Shown: positions 8,831-15,923 of the stretch, piece after piece | Position numbering within the stretch: position 1 is the first letter of the stretch | Layout: each line of letters begins with the position of its first letter | DNA from: JBDIBB01 sp039812685 | Lineage (GTDB): Bacteria > Acidobacteriota > Vicinamibacteria > Vicinamibacterales > JAFNAJ01 | Direction: 5' to 3' | DNA: 15,924 nucleotides | Assembly: GCA_039812685.1 (NCBI GenBank) | Contig: JBDIBB010000089.1 | Span: 1 to 15,924 of the forward strand | Translations under genes and position numbers: made by a program | The notes under the pieces: model-generated | The model's database searches: none | What the model saw: the letters and a program-made list of their open reading frames with translations, nothing else | Told to the model about the DNA's origin: nothing

Positions 8831-8846
8831 GCGCCCGGCCGGGCGC
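8831..8846. promoter_or_regulatory. 16-bp perfect palindrome between divergent genes
   Basis: The sequence GCGCCCGGCCGGGCGC is a perfect palindrome at the centre of the 79-nt spacer between the TPR gene and the AmiE/NamZ fusion. It touches CATAAT (8846-8851), a possible -10 for the plus-strand gene, and is next to TATACT for the minus-strand gene. An operator shared by both promoters is possible. However, a 16-bp palindrome of only G and C may arise by chance in DNA of this composition, and it has no T-run to act as a terminator. Confidence 0.3.
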
Positions 8847-8874
8847 ATAATCGTCCGCACCAGGAGGAGCCGCC

Positions 8875-11304
8875 GTGATGCTCGCAGTCCGTGTACCTCT
8901 GCCCGCGAAGCTCGCCGGGCTCGTCGTGTGGAGCCTCGTCGTCGCCACGGGCGGCGTCCACGCGCAGACGCCCGCGCCCCCGGCCTCCCGGCCGGCTGTC
9001 GTGTCGCACGGGATGGATGTCGCCGTGCTCGACCGCATCGCGCCGGTGGTGGAGGCGGCCATCGCCGACCGGCGGATGCCGGGGGCGGTTGTCCTCGTCG
9101 GCCGCGGCGACACAGTCGTCTACGAACGCGCCTTTGGCCAGCGCGCCATCGAACCCGCCGCCGAACCGATGACGCTCGACACGGTCTTCGACGCGGCATC
9201 GGTGACCAAGGTGGTGGCGACGACGACTGCCGTGATGCAGCTGGTCGAGCAGGGAAAGGTGCGTCTGGCCGATCGTGTGTCAGCGTACGTACCGGGCTTC
9301 GAACGCTACGGCAAGGGCGACATCACCGTCCGGCACCTGTTGACGCATACCTCCGGCCTGCGGCCCGACCTCGATCTCACCGACGAGTTCGAGGGCTACG
9401 ACACCGCCATCGCACGCGCGGTCGAGGAGGTGCCGGTGGCGGCGCCCGACGAGCGGTTCATCTACAGCGACATCGGCTTCTTCCTGCTCGGCCACATCGT
9501 CCAGCGGGTGAGCGGCCAGCGGCTCGAGGAGTACGCCCGCGCGCACGTGTTCGCCCCGATCGGGATGGTCGACACGATGTTCCTGCCGCCGGCCGCGCTG
9601 CGGCCGCGCATCGCGCCGACCGAGCGCTGCACGCCGCTGGGCTGGCCGTGCGGCGTCCCCGGACAGGCGATACTTCGCGGCATCGTGCACGATCCCACGG
9701 CGCGCCGGATGGGCGGCGTGGCGGGCCATGCGGGGATGTTCACGACGGCCCGCGACCTCTCGCGGTTCGCGCGGGCGCTGCTCGGCGGCGGAACGATCGA
9801 CGGCGCGCGGATTCTCGCGCCGCTCACCGTGGCGCGCATGATCACGCCGTCGACCCCCGCGGGCATGCGCAACGTGCGCGGGCTCGGCTGGGACATGGAC
9901 TCCAGCTACTCGTCGAACCGCGGCGAACTGCTTCCGCCCGGTTCCTTCGGCCACACGGGATGGACCGGGACCTCGGTGTGGATCGATCCGCGGACGGGTG
10001 TGTACGTCATCTTCCTGTCGAACCGCGTCCACCCTGACGGCAAGGGCGACGTGACGCCGGTCCGCGCGCGCGTGGCCACCATCGCGGCCTCGGCGTTGCG
10101 CGAGGCGCTGCCGGCCTCCGCCTCGGCGGCTGGCCTGGCGCTCGCGCCGGCCGGGTCCGCACCGGTTGAGCCCGTCCAGCAGGTGCTCACCGGCATCGAC
10201 GTGCTCCGCGCCGAGGGCTTCGCCCTGCTCAAGGGCCGCAAGGTGGGCCTGGTCACCAACCACACCGGCCGCGCGCGCGACGGCATGTCCACGATCGACC
10301 TGCTGGCCGGGGCCGACGGCGTGCAGTTGGTGGCGCTCTTCAGCCCCGAGCACGGCATCCGCGGGATCCTCGACGACAAGGTGCCCTCCTCGCGCGACGA
10401 GAAGACCGGTCTCGTCATCCACTCGCTGTATGGCGAGACGCGGCGGCCCACCGGCGAGATGCTGCGCGGCATCGACACGATGGTGATCGACCTGCAGGAC
10501 ATCGGCACGCGTTTCTATACCTACATGAGCACGATGGGGCTCGTGATGGAGGAGGCGGCCAGCCGTGGCATCCAGGTCGTGGTGCTGGATCGGCCGAACC
10601 CGATCAACGGGTGGCAGATCGAGGGGCCGGTGGTCGACAAGGCGTCGCTCGGCTTCACCGCCTACTTTCCGATGCCCGTGCGCCACGGGATGACGCTGGG
10701 CGAACTGGCCCGGCTCTTCAAGGACGAGAACGCCATCCCCGCGGATCTCACCGTCGTGAAGATGCGGCACTGGCGGCGCGCCGCGTGGTTCGACGATACC
10801 GGCCAGCCCTGGGTGAACCCCTCGCCGAACATGCGCAACCTGATCCAGGCCACGCTCTATCCCGGCATCGGGGCGATCGAATGGGCCAACCTCTCGGTGG
10901 GCCGCGGCACCGACACGCCCTTCGAGCAGGTTGGCGCGCCGTGGATCGACGGCGTGGGGCTGGCCGAGGCGCTCAACGCGCGGCGGCTGCCCGGCATCCG
11001 GTTCTACCCCGTGTCGTTCACCCCGGCGTCGAGCAAGTACAAGGACGAGCCGTGCCAGGGCGTGTTCATGGTGGTGACCGACCGCGAGGCGGTGCGTCCG
11101 GTGCGCGTGGGGCTGGAGATCCTCTCGGCGCTGCGCCGGCTCCACGGCGACAGGCTCGACCTGGGCAACACGGCCAGGCTGTACGGCTCGGCCGGGCAGT
11201 TGACGGCGCTGCGCGAGGGTGAGGATCCCGACCGGATCGCGGCGTCGTGGAATGCGGGCGAGGCCGCGTGGCGGCTGCTGCGGGCGAAGTACCTGCTCTA
11301 CTGA
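8875..11304 (+). CDS. Exported AmiE-like serine hydrolase fused to NamZ-like (DUF1343) exo-muramidase
   Basis: An 809-residue two-enzyme fusion with an N-terminal signal peptide (1-30, ending VHA before Gln). Residues about 48-410 form a class C beta-lactamase/PBP-fold hydrolase with Ser109-Val-Thr-Lys112 (SxxK), Tyr197-Ser-Asp199 (YxN equivalent) and His360-Thr-Gly362. A linker at about 411-432 joins it to a DUF1343 domain (about 437-809) with GLVTNHTG, SPEHGIRG (490-497, Glu492 a candidate catalytic residue), LQDIGTRFYTY, LDRPNPING and PNMRN. DUF1343 includes Bacillus NamZ (GH171), which removes MurNAc from muropeptide ends; AmiE (YbbE) removes the peptide, and the two genes are neighbours there. 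A periplasmic muropeptide-processing role is inferred. The GTG start sits 7 nt after AGGAGG (8862-8867); the ATG at 8878 is the alternative. Confidence 0.92.
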   Translation: MMLAVRVPLPAKLAGLVVWSLVVATGGVHAQTPAPPASRPAVVSHGMDVAVLDRIAPVVEAAIADRRMPGAVVLVGRGDTVVYERAFGQRAIEPAAEPMTLDTVFDAASVTKVVATTTAVMQLVEQGKVRLADRVSAYVPGFERYGKGDITVRHLLTHTSGLRPDLDLTDEFEGYDTAIARAVEEVPVAAPDERFIYSDIGFFLLGHIVQRVSGQRLEEYARAHVFAPIGMVDTMFLPPAALRPRIAPTERCTPLGWPCGVPGQAILRGIVHDPTARRMGGVAGHAGMFTTARDLSRFARALLGGGTIDGARILAPLTVARMITPSTPAGMRNVRGLGWDMDSSYSSNRGELLPPGSFGHTGWTGTSVWIDPRTGVYVIFLSNRVHPDGKGDVTPVRARVATIAASALREALPASASAAGLALAPAGSAPVEPVQQVLTGIDVLRAEGFALLKGRKVGLVTNHTGRARDGMSTIDLLAGADGVQLVALFSPEHGIRGILDDKVPSSRDEKTGLVIHSLYGETRRPTGEMLRGIDTMVIDLQDIGTRFYTYMSTMGLVMEEAASRGIQVVVLDRPNPINGWQIEGPVVDKASLGFTAYFPMPVRHGMTLGELARLFKDENAIPADLTVVKMRHWRRAAWFDDTGQPWVNPSPNMRNLIQATLYPGIGAIEWANLSVGRGTDTPFEQVGAPWIDGVGLAEALNARRLPGIRFYPVSFTPASSKYKDEPCQGVFMVVTDREAVRPVRVGLEILSALRRLHGDRLDLGNTARLYGSAGQLTALREGEDPDRIAASWNAGEAAWRLLRAKYLLY

Positions 11305-11344
11305 TCTCGGTCCTGGAGCTGGCGCGCGCCGTGCGGCCGGCCGG

Positions 11345-11758
11345 CTACAGCCGGTAGAGCATCCAGTAGACGACCACGCCCGTCACCGACACATAGAGCC
11401 ACAGCGGGAGCGTCCAGCGGGCGAGCGCGCGGTGCCGCTCGACACGACCGCGCAGCGCGTGGGTGACGGTCATCAGCACCAGCGGCACGATCGCGGCCGC
11501 GAGCACGACGTGCGTGAACAGCAGCGTGAAGTAGATCGGACGGATCGGTCCGATCCGGGTGAACGGGCGTGAGCCCGTGTGGTAGTGGTAGATGACGTAG
11601 GAGGTGAGGAAGGCGGCCGAGGCCGCCAGCGCCATCGTCATGCAGGCGCGGTGCCTTCGCACGTCGCCGCGGCGGGCGAAGATCCAGCCGGCGATCAGCA
11701 ACAGCGCGGCCGCCGCGTCCAGCGACGCGTTGAGGGCGGGAAGGTCCTTCACCGACAT
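11345..11758 (-). CDS. DUF420 membrane protein (CtaM-like, cytochrome c oxidase assembly)
   Basis: A 137-residue integral membrane protein with four predicted helices (about 10-27, 40-57, 76-97, 112-134). Family features are a His-Arg pair between helices 1 and 2 (HRACM), SYVIYHYHTG (53-62), FTLLFTHVVLA (78-88) and HRALARWTLPLWLYVSVTG (109-127). Spaced His residues near the membrane faces are typical of DUF420. Bacillus CtaM (YozB), a member, is needed to assemble active cytochrome oxidase, so a similar role fits with ctaB three genes upstream. The ATG is 8 nt after the permease stop and no strong ribosome site is visible; a GTG one codon upstream is possible. It ends 40 nt from the convergent fusion gene, and I see no T-tailed hairpin in that gap. 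Confidence 0.85.
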   Translation of the reverse strand: MSVKDLPALNASLDAAAALLLIAGWIFARRGDVRRHRACMTMALAASAAFLTSYVIYHYHTGSRPFTRIGPIRPIYFTLLFTHVVLAAAIVPLVLMTVTHALRGRVERHRALARWTLPLWLYVSVTGVVVYWMLYRL

Positions 11759-11766
11759 CACGGCAA

Positions 11767-12525
11767 TCAGCCCAGCGTCCGGCGCTCGACGAGCACGACG
11801 CCAGCCGCGAGCATGGCCGTGCCGAACAGGACGGTCACCACGAGGGCGGCGGGCAGCGGCGGCCCGCTGGAGTGGCCGAGCAGGACCGCCTGCAGCGCCG
11901 ACACGCCGTAGGTCATCGGGTTGGCGAGCATCAGCCACCGCAGCCAGGGCGCGGCACCGGATGCCGGGAACACCGCACCGGACAGCAGCCACATCGGCAC
12001 GAGCAGCAGGTTCATCACGGCGTGGAATCCCTGCGTCGAGTCGAGCCACCACGCGATGAGGAACCCAAGCCCCGTGAGCGCCAGCGCGAGCAGCGCCGCG
12101 ACGCCGATGGCCTGCGCGGCCCGCGCCGCGTCGAGCGAGATGCCGGCCAGCGGCGCCAGCAGCAGGAACAGCATCGCCTGGGCGAGCGCGATGGTGGCGC
12201 CGCCCAGCAGTTTGCCCAGGACGATGGCGGAACGGGGGACTGGCGCGACGAGCACGCCCTGCATGAAGCCCTGCTGGCGATCCTCGATGACCGAGATCGT
12301 GGAGAAGATCGCCGAGAACAGCACGATCATCGCCAGCGTGCCGGGGAAGAAGTACTGCAGGTAGCCGCCATCGGATCCGTGCTGGGCCGAGAACGACCGT
12401 CCGAGCCCCGCGCCAAGCAGTGCCCAGAACACGATGGGCGTGGCGAGCGAGCCCACGACGCGGCTGCGCTGGCCGATGAATCGCCGTACGTCGCGCTGCC
12501 AGAGAGCCTGCACCGCCAGCCGCAT
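11767..12525 (-). CDS. ABC-2 type transporter permease
   Basis: A 252-residue integral membrane subunit with about six hydrophobic helices. It has the ABC-2/DrrB-NodJ pattern: a cytosolic N-terminus with a basic RDVRRFIGQRSR segment, YFFPGTLAMIVLF (58-70), a conserved loop EDRQQGFMQGVLVAPVPRS (81-99) expected to contact the ATPase, and ANPMTYGVSALQ (205-216) before the last helix. It would form a homodimeric channel with the ATPase encoded just upstream, whose stop is a single base before this ATG. The pair looks like an exporter; the substrate is unknown. Sitting between ctaB and DUF420 genes, it may serve respiratory-chain assembly, but drug or lipid export is equally compatible with the sequence. 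Confidence 0.93.
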   Translation of the reverse strand: MRLAVQALWQRDVRRFIGQRSRVVGSLATPIVFWALLGAGLGRSFSAQHGSDGGYLQYFFPGTLAMIVLFSAIFSTISVIEDRQQGFMQGVLVAPVPRSAIVLGKLLGGATIALAQAMLFLLLAPLAGISLDAARAAQAIGVAALLALALTGLGFLIAWWLDSTQGFHAVMNLLLVPMWLLSGAVFPASGAAPWLRWLMLANPMTYGVSALQAVLLGHSSGPPLPAALVVTVLFGTAMLAAGVVLVERRTLG

Positions 12526-12526
12526 G

Positions 12527-13444
12527 TCAGTTGAACCGCTGACCCGTGTGGCGCACGAACACGTCCTCGAGCGTGGCCCGTGCGAAGGTGACCGAGTCGA
12601 TTTCGCCCGGGAAGGCCTCGATCACCGCCGGGATGAACTCGTGCGCGCGTTCCCGCTCGATGCGCACGCGACCGTCGACGACGTCGGCTGTGACGCCGAA
12701 CTCGGCGCGCAGGCGCGCGGCGGTGGTCTCCGGCGAACGCGCGGCGATCCACAGCACCTCGCCACCGACGGTGGCCGTCAGCTCCCGGGGCGTGCCCATC
12801 GCCACCAGCCGGCCCTGGTGCAGGATCGCGACGCGGTCGCACAGCCCGGCCTCGTCCATCGAGTGCGTGGTGAGCAGCACCGTCGTCCGGTGTTCGGCGC
12901 GGCGCTGGTAGAGGTGATCCCAGACCTCGCGCCGGGCGTTCGGGTCCAGTCCGGTGCTCGGTTCGTCCAGCGCGAGCACGCGCGGATTCGGGATGAGGGC
13001 CTTGGCAATTTCCACGCGCCGCTGCAGGCCCCCGGAGAGTTGCTTCACGAGCATGTCGCGCCGGTCGGCGAGGCTGAGCGCCCCGAGCAGCGCGTCGATT
13101 CGGCGCCCCAGATCCCGGCCGTGCAGACCGTAGAGCGCGCCGTGGCAGTGCAGGTTGGCGGCGACCGGCAGCAGCGGGTCGAGCGCCGGTGCCTGGAACA
13201 CGACGCCGAGCTGACGCCGGACGTCGCGGGCCTCGACGCGCACGTCGAAGCCGGCCACGCGGACCGTGCCTGAGGTGGGGGGCAGCAGCGTCGAGAGGAT
13301 CCGGAAGAGCGTGGTCTTGCCGCCGCCGTTGGGACCGAGCAGGCCTACGATCTCGCCGTCGCCGACCTCGAGGCTCACGCCGCGCAGCGCCTCGTGCGTC
13401 CCGTAGCGGTGCGCGAGGTTGTCGACGGCGATGGCGGGTGGCAT
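12527..13444 (-). CDS. ABC transporter ATP-binding protein
   Basis: A 305-residue ATPase of the DrrA/CcmA-like ABC-2 exporter class. Visible motifs are Walker A GPNGGGKTT (37-45, with Gly where Ala is more usual), Q-loop Gln84 in VVFQAPALD, signature LSGGLQRR (136-143), Walker B VLALDEPS (156-163), D-loop GLDP and switch His194 in LTTHSMDEA. After the nucleotide-binding domain a C-terminal region (about 225-305) ends with ATLEDVFVRHTG, as is usual in this family. It powers the permease encoded one base downstream. The ATG lies 13 nt after the ctaB stop without an obvious ribosome site, so it is probably part of the ctaB transcript and may rely on re-initiation. Confidence 0.95.
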   Translation of the reverse strand: MPPAIAVDNLAHRYGTHEALRGVSLEVGDGEIVGLLGPNGGGKTTLFRILSTLLPPTSGTVRVAGFDVRVEARDVRRQLGVVFQAPALDPLLPVAANLHCHGALYGLHGRDLGRRIDALLGALSLADRRDMLVKQLSGGLQRRVEIAKALIPNPRVLALDEPSTGLDPNARREVWDHLYQRRAEHRTTVLLTTHSMDEAGLCDRVAILHQGRLVAMGTPRELTATVGGEVLWIAARSPETTAARLRAEFGVTADVVDGRVRIERERAHEFIPAVIEAFPGEIDSVTFARATLEDVFVRHTGQRFN

Positions 13445-13457
13445 GAACGGCGGGCTG

Positions 13458-14351
13458 CTAGGCTCGCGTGGCGAGCATCAGCACCCACATCAGCGGCAGG
13501 TAGATGAGCGAGCCCAGGAAGAGCCGCAGCGCGGTGGCGCGGGTGCGGCGCCGCGCGAACCGTGCGCCGAGCAGCAGGTAGCCGACACCCAGCGCCGACG
13601 CGCCCACGAGGTAGATCGGGCTGGCGAGGCCGATGGCCGCCGGCACCAGGCTCACCGGGATCAGCACGGCGCCGTAGGTGAGCACCTGGCGCGCGGCGCT
13701 GCGCCCGTCGGGTTCGGTGACGACCAGCAGCGGGAAGCCGGCGCGCGCGTAGTCGTCGCGATAGAGCCAGGCGATCGCCTGGAAGTGCGGCATCTGCCAC
13801 AGGAAGACGATGGCGAACAGCACCCAGGCTTCGCGCGTGAGCTGACCGGTGGCGGCCGTCCATCCGATCATCGGCGGCAGGGCGCCGGGCACCGCGCCGA
13901 CCACCGCGGCGAGCGGCGTGATCGGTTTCAGCGGCGTGTACATCCCGGCGTAGGTGATCAGGGCGGCGAAGGCTACGAATGCGCTCAGCGCGTTGGCGCC
14001 CAGTGTGAGCCAGGCGAGGCCGAGCGTCGCCGATGCGATGGCGAACACCGCCGCGTCACGCGCGCGCAGCCGGCCGTCGGCGAGGGGGCGCAGGCGGGTG
14101 CGCTCCATCAGGCGATCGGTGCGGCGCTCGTACGCCTGGTTGAGCGCCGAAGCGGCCGCAGCCACCAGCGTCGTCCCGCCGATGACGCTCGCCGCGCGCA
14201 TCCAGCCGCCGCCGTCGCCGGCATCGCCGAGGTAATAGCCGGCCGCTGCCGTGGCCACCACCAGCGCGTTCAGGCGCAGCTTGGAGATCGTGATGAAGTC
14301 GGCGACGCGACCCGGGCGGGCCAGTGGCACCACCATCGCCTCTGAGTCCAT
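13458..14351 (-). CDS. ctaB: Protohaem IX farnesyltransferase (haem O synthase)
   Basis: A 297-residue polytopic UbiA-superfamily prenyltransferase that adds a farnesyl group to haem B to make haem O for haem-copper oxidases. The Mg-diphosphate site is seen as Asn71-x3-Glu75-x3-Asp79 followed by MERTRLRPL (82-90); Glu replaces the Asp often found at the second position. The usual LKP loop (TPLKPITPLA, 139-148), the pocket LWQMPHFQAIAWLYRDDY (184-201) and AGFPLL are present, and about nine helices are predicted. The start at MDSEAM is separated by only 6 nt from a TATAAT hexamer and lacks a ribosome site. An internal ATG at residue 6 is possible. Genes for oxidase assembly (DUF420) follow on the same strand. 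Confidence 0.95.
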   Translation of the reverse strand: MDSEAMVVPLARPGRVADFITISKLRLNALVVATAAAGYYLGDAGDGGGWMRAASVIGGTTLVAAAASALNQAYERRTDRLMERTRLRPLADGRLRARDAAVFAIASATLGLAWLTLGANALSAFVAFAALITYAGMYTPLKPITPLAAVVGAVPGALPPMIGWTAATGQLTREAWVLFAIVFLWQMPHFQAIAWLYRDDYARAGFPLLVVTEPDGRSAARQVLTYGAVLIPVSLVPAAIGLASPIYLVGASALGVGYLLLGARFARRRTRATALRLFLGSLIYLPLMWVLMLATRA

Positions 14352-14357
14352 CAGGCG

Positions 14358-14363
14358 ATTATA
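14358..14363 (-). promoter_or_regulatory. Candidate -10 box directly before ctaB
   Basis: A perfect TATAAT on the minus strand ends 7 nt before the A of the ctaB ATG, inside the 23-nt gap after the M23 peptidase gene. A transcript from it would start at or next to the ATG and be leaderless. A -35 at 17 nt spacing reads GGGACC (14381-14386), only three of six, so activity is uncertain; ctaB may also be read through from the peptidase gene. Confidence 0.45.
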
Positions 14364-14374
14364 GCGTCCGGCGC

Positions 14375-15787
14375 TCACGGGGTCCCCGCCGCTGCCGCCT
14401 GGGCCCCGGCCGGCGCGCCCGCCTCGCGCAGCTTCCGCAGGATGCGATCCTCCACCCACTGGCGGCTCCACCAGTCCACCGGCGTCACCTGCACGCCGTG
14501 CACCAGCATCGTGAAGTGCAGATGGTCGCCGCCGGCCAGTCCCGTCATCCCGCTGCGGCCCAGCACCGTGTCGCGGCTCACGCGGTCGCCGTCCTTCACG
14601 TCGACCGACGACAGGTGCGCGTAGAGCGACTGCACGCCGAGCCCGTGATCCACCACCACGCAGTTGCCGTAGATGCCCAGCCAGCCGGCGAAGATCACCA
14701 CGCCGTCGTTGGCGGCGCGCACCGGGATGCGCGCCGTGACCGCGAGGTCGAACCCGAGGTGCACCTGCCGGTCCACTTCCTCGCCGTGGTACAGGTAGGT
14801 GCGCTGGTCGGCGAAGCTCGCCTCCACCTTCGAGTTGCCCAGTTGCAGGAACGGCTGCGACCAGAGCATGCGATCGCCGGTCCTGGCGGCGAGCTGCTCG
14901 ATGGTGGCGTTGTTCTCGTGCCGCAGATCGCGGTTGATCCGCAGGAAGGCGGCGAGCAGGTCGCCGGGGTCGTCGACGGTGAGCGACGGCGTGTTCTCGA
15001 GGATGGCGGGCACCACCCGCTGCAGGAAGGTGTCCGGGATGTCGATGCGGCTGGCTCGGAACGGCTTCGGGAACACCCGGTAGTCGAATGGTGCCGTCGC
15101 GAGGTTGCCGGCGGCGTCGCGTGCGAAGAGCCTGATCGGCGTGCCGAGGTCCTGGTCCCAGGCGAGCGCGAAGAAGGCGACGCGCAGCGAAGGGTCCGCG
15201 CCGGTGACGCCGGCCGCCGAGGCTGGGTAGCCCGGGAACTCGCGGTCGCCGACCAGCACGCCCGAGACGACGTCGGGCGGCGTGGCGCGGTAGACGACCA
15301 GCTCCGAGCCGCCGTGGTTGATGAAGTGGTGCAGCGACACGATGCCGACGCGCGGCGGCGTGAGGCGCACGGTGAAGTCGCGGGTGGCGGTGGCGGCCGC
15401 CTGGCGCAGGCCGAAGAGCACGGGGCGCGCGGCGGTGACCACGATGCGGGCGGGCCCTTCGGCGAGCTGCGGCACGCTTGTCCTGCCGAGCGGGCGCGAC
15501 ACCGAGACGAGGTCTTCGCCGGCCTGCGCGAGCGTGAGGGCGTTGTCGGCAAGCGTCCCGAGCGGCACGCGCGTCCCGTTCTGCTCGAGGGCAACCTCGA
15601 GGCTGGAGAGCGCGCCGCGCGGCGCCGCCACGGTGAAGGCGAGCGTTCCCTCCCGTCCGACGAGCGCCCCAGGCTGAGCGAACTCGATGGCGGGCGGCGC
15701 GGCCCGGCCGGCCAGCAGGAAGGCGCCCGCGGCCAGCAGGAGCACGAAGAGCAGGACGGTCCCGGCGATGCGCATGGTTCCTGCCAT
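14375..15787 (-). CDS. Exported M23-family metallopeptidase
   Basis: A 470-residue envelope protein. A hydrophobic helix at about 7-26 serves as signal or anchor. A long region (about 30-320) shows beta-sandwich-like stretches with no motif I can name, including FARDAAGNLATAPFDY (221-236), which resembles Ig-like domains. The C-terminal domain (about 330-440) is LytM/M23: His343 and Asp347 in HLGFD, GNCVVVDHG, YAHLSS with His391, and HLHF with His424 as third zinc ligand. All key residues are present, so it should be an active peptidoglycan endopeptidase, unlike degenerate EnvC/NlpD-type domains. The start is uncertain: the ATG at 15787 has weak spacing, and the ATG at 15775 (MRIAG) follows AGGA closely. 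It lies 23 nt upstream of ctaB. Confidence 0.9.
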   Translation of the reverse strand: MAGTMRIAGTVLLFVLLLAAGAFLLAGRAAPPAIEFAQPGALVGREGTLAFTVAAPRGALSSLEVALEQNGTRVPLGTLADNALTLAQAGEDLVSVSRPLGRTSVPQLAEGPARIVVTAARPVLFGLRQAAATATRDFTVRLTPPRVGIVSLHHFINHGGSELVVYRATPPDVVSGVLVGDREFPGYPASAAGVTGADPSLRVAFFALAWDQDLGTPIRLFARDAAGNLATAPFDYRVFPKPFRASRIDIPDTFLQRVVPAILENTPSLTVDDPGDLLAAFLRINRDLRHENNATIEQLAARTGDRMLWSQPFLQLGNSKVEASFADQRTYLYHGEEVDRQVHLGFDLAVTARIPVRAANDGVVIFAGWLGIYGNCVVVDHGLGVQSLYAHLSSVDVKDGDRVSRDTVLGRSGMTGLAGGDHLHFTMLVHGVQVTPVDWWSRQWVEDRILRKLREAGAPAGAQAAAAGTP

Positions 15788-15798
15788 CCTCGCACAAC

Positions 15799-15827
15799 TT
15801 GACGATCCCCCGCCGGGCGGGTAGACT
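15799..15827 (+). promoter_or_regulatory. Promoter of the tRNA-Glu gene
   Basis: TTGACG (15799-15804) and TAGACT (15822-15827) are separated by exactly 17 nt, matching five and four of six consensus bases. Transcription would begin near 15834, giving a leader of about 15 nt for RNase P to remove. The site is divergent from the M23 peptidase gene start. Confidence 0.7.
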
Positions 15828-15848
15828 GGCGGTTCCTGCGACCCGGGT

Positions 15849-15923
15849 GCCGGTATCGTCTAGGGGTCAGGACACGTGGTTCTCAGCCACGGGACCGGGG
15901 TTCGAATCCCCGTACCGGTACCA
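15849..15923 (+). tRNA. tRNA-Glu (anticodon CTC)
   Basis: A 75-nt cloverleaf that decodes GAG. The acceptor strands GCCGGTA and TACCGGT pair over 7 bp with a G1-U72 wobble. The D-arm starts GTC and ends GAC. The anticodon stem CGTGG/CCACG encloses loop TTCTCAG, with CTC at 15882-15884. The variable region is 4 nt, and the T-arm CGGGG/CCCCG encloses TTCGAAT. The discriminator is A and CCA is encoded (15921-15923). It has its own promoter upstream. Confidence 0.97.

Noticed and set aside
8796..9113. An N-terminal extension of the TPR protein upstream of 8795
   Set aside because: The extension would overlap the divergent fusion gene and read as low-complexity residues. The ATG at 8793-8795 begins directly with a good signal peptide.
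8875..10100. Calling the N-terminal half of the fusion an antibiotic-resistance beta-lactamase
   Set aside because: SxxK and HTG motifs are shared by many esterases, peptidases and AmiE-like enzymes, and fusion to DUF1343 points to cell-wall metabolism instead.
11305..11354. GC-rich inverted repeats between the fusion gene and the DUF420 gene, including CCGGC-TACA-GCCGG, as a terminator
   Set aside because: The stems are short, one overlaps the DUF420 stop codon, and no run of T residues follows on either strand.
11759..12052. An N-terminal extension of the DUF420 protein into the permease gene
   Set aside because: The extra residues are low-complexity and overlap the well-supported permease. 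DUF420 proteins are about this size without the extension.
14324..15802. A 492-codon plus-strand open frame opposite the M23 peptidase gene
   Set aside because: Low-complexity antisense shadow. The minus-strand frame has a signal helix and all M23 zinc ligands.
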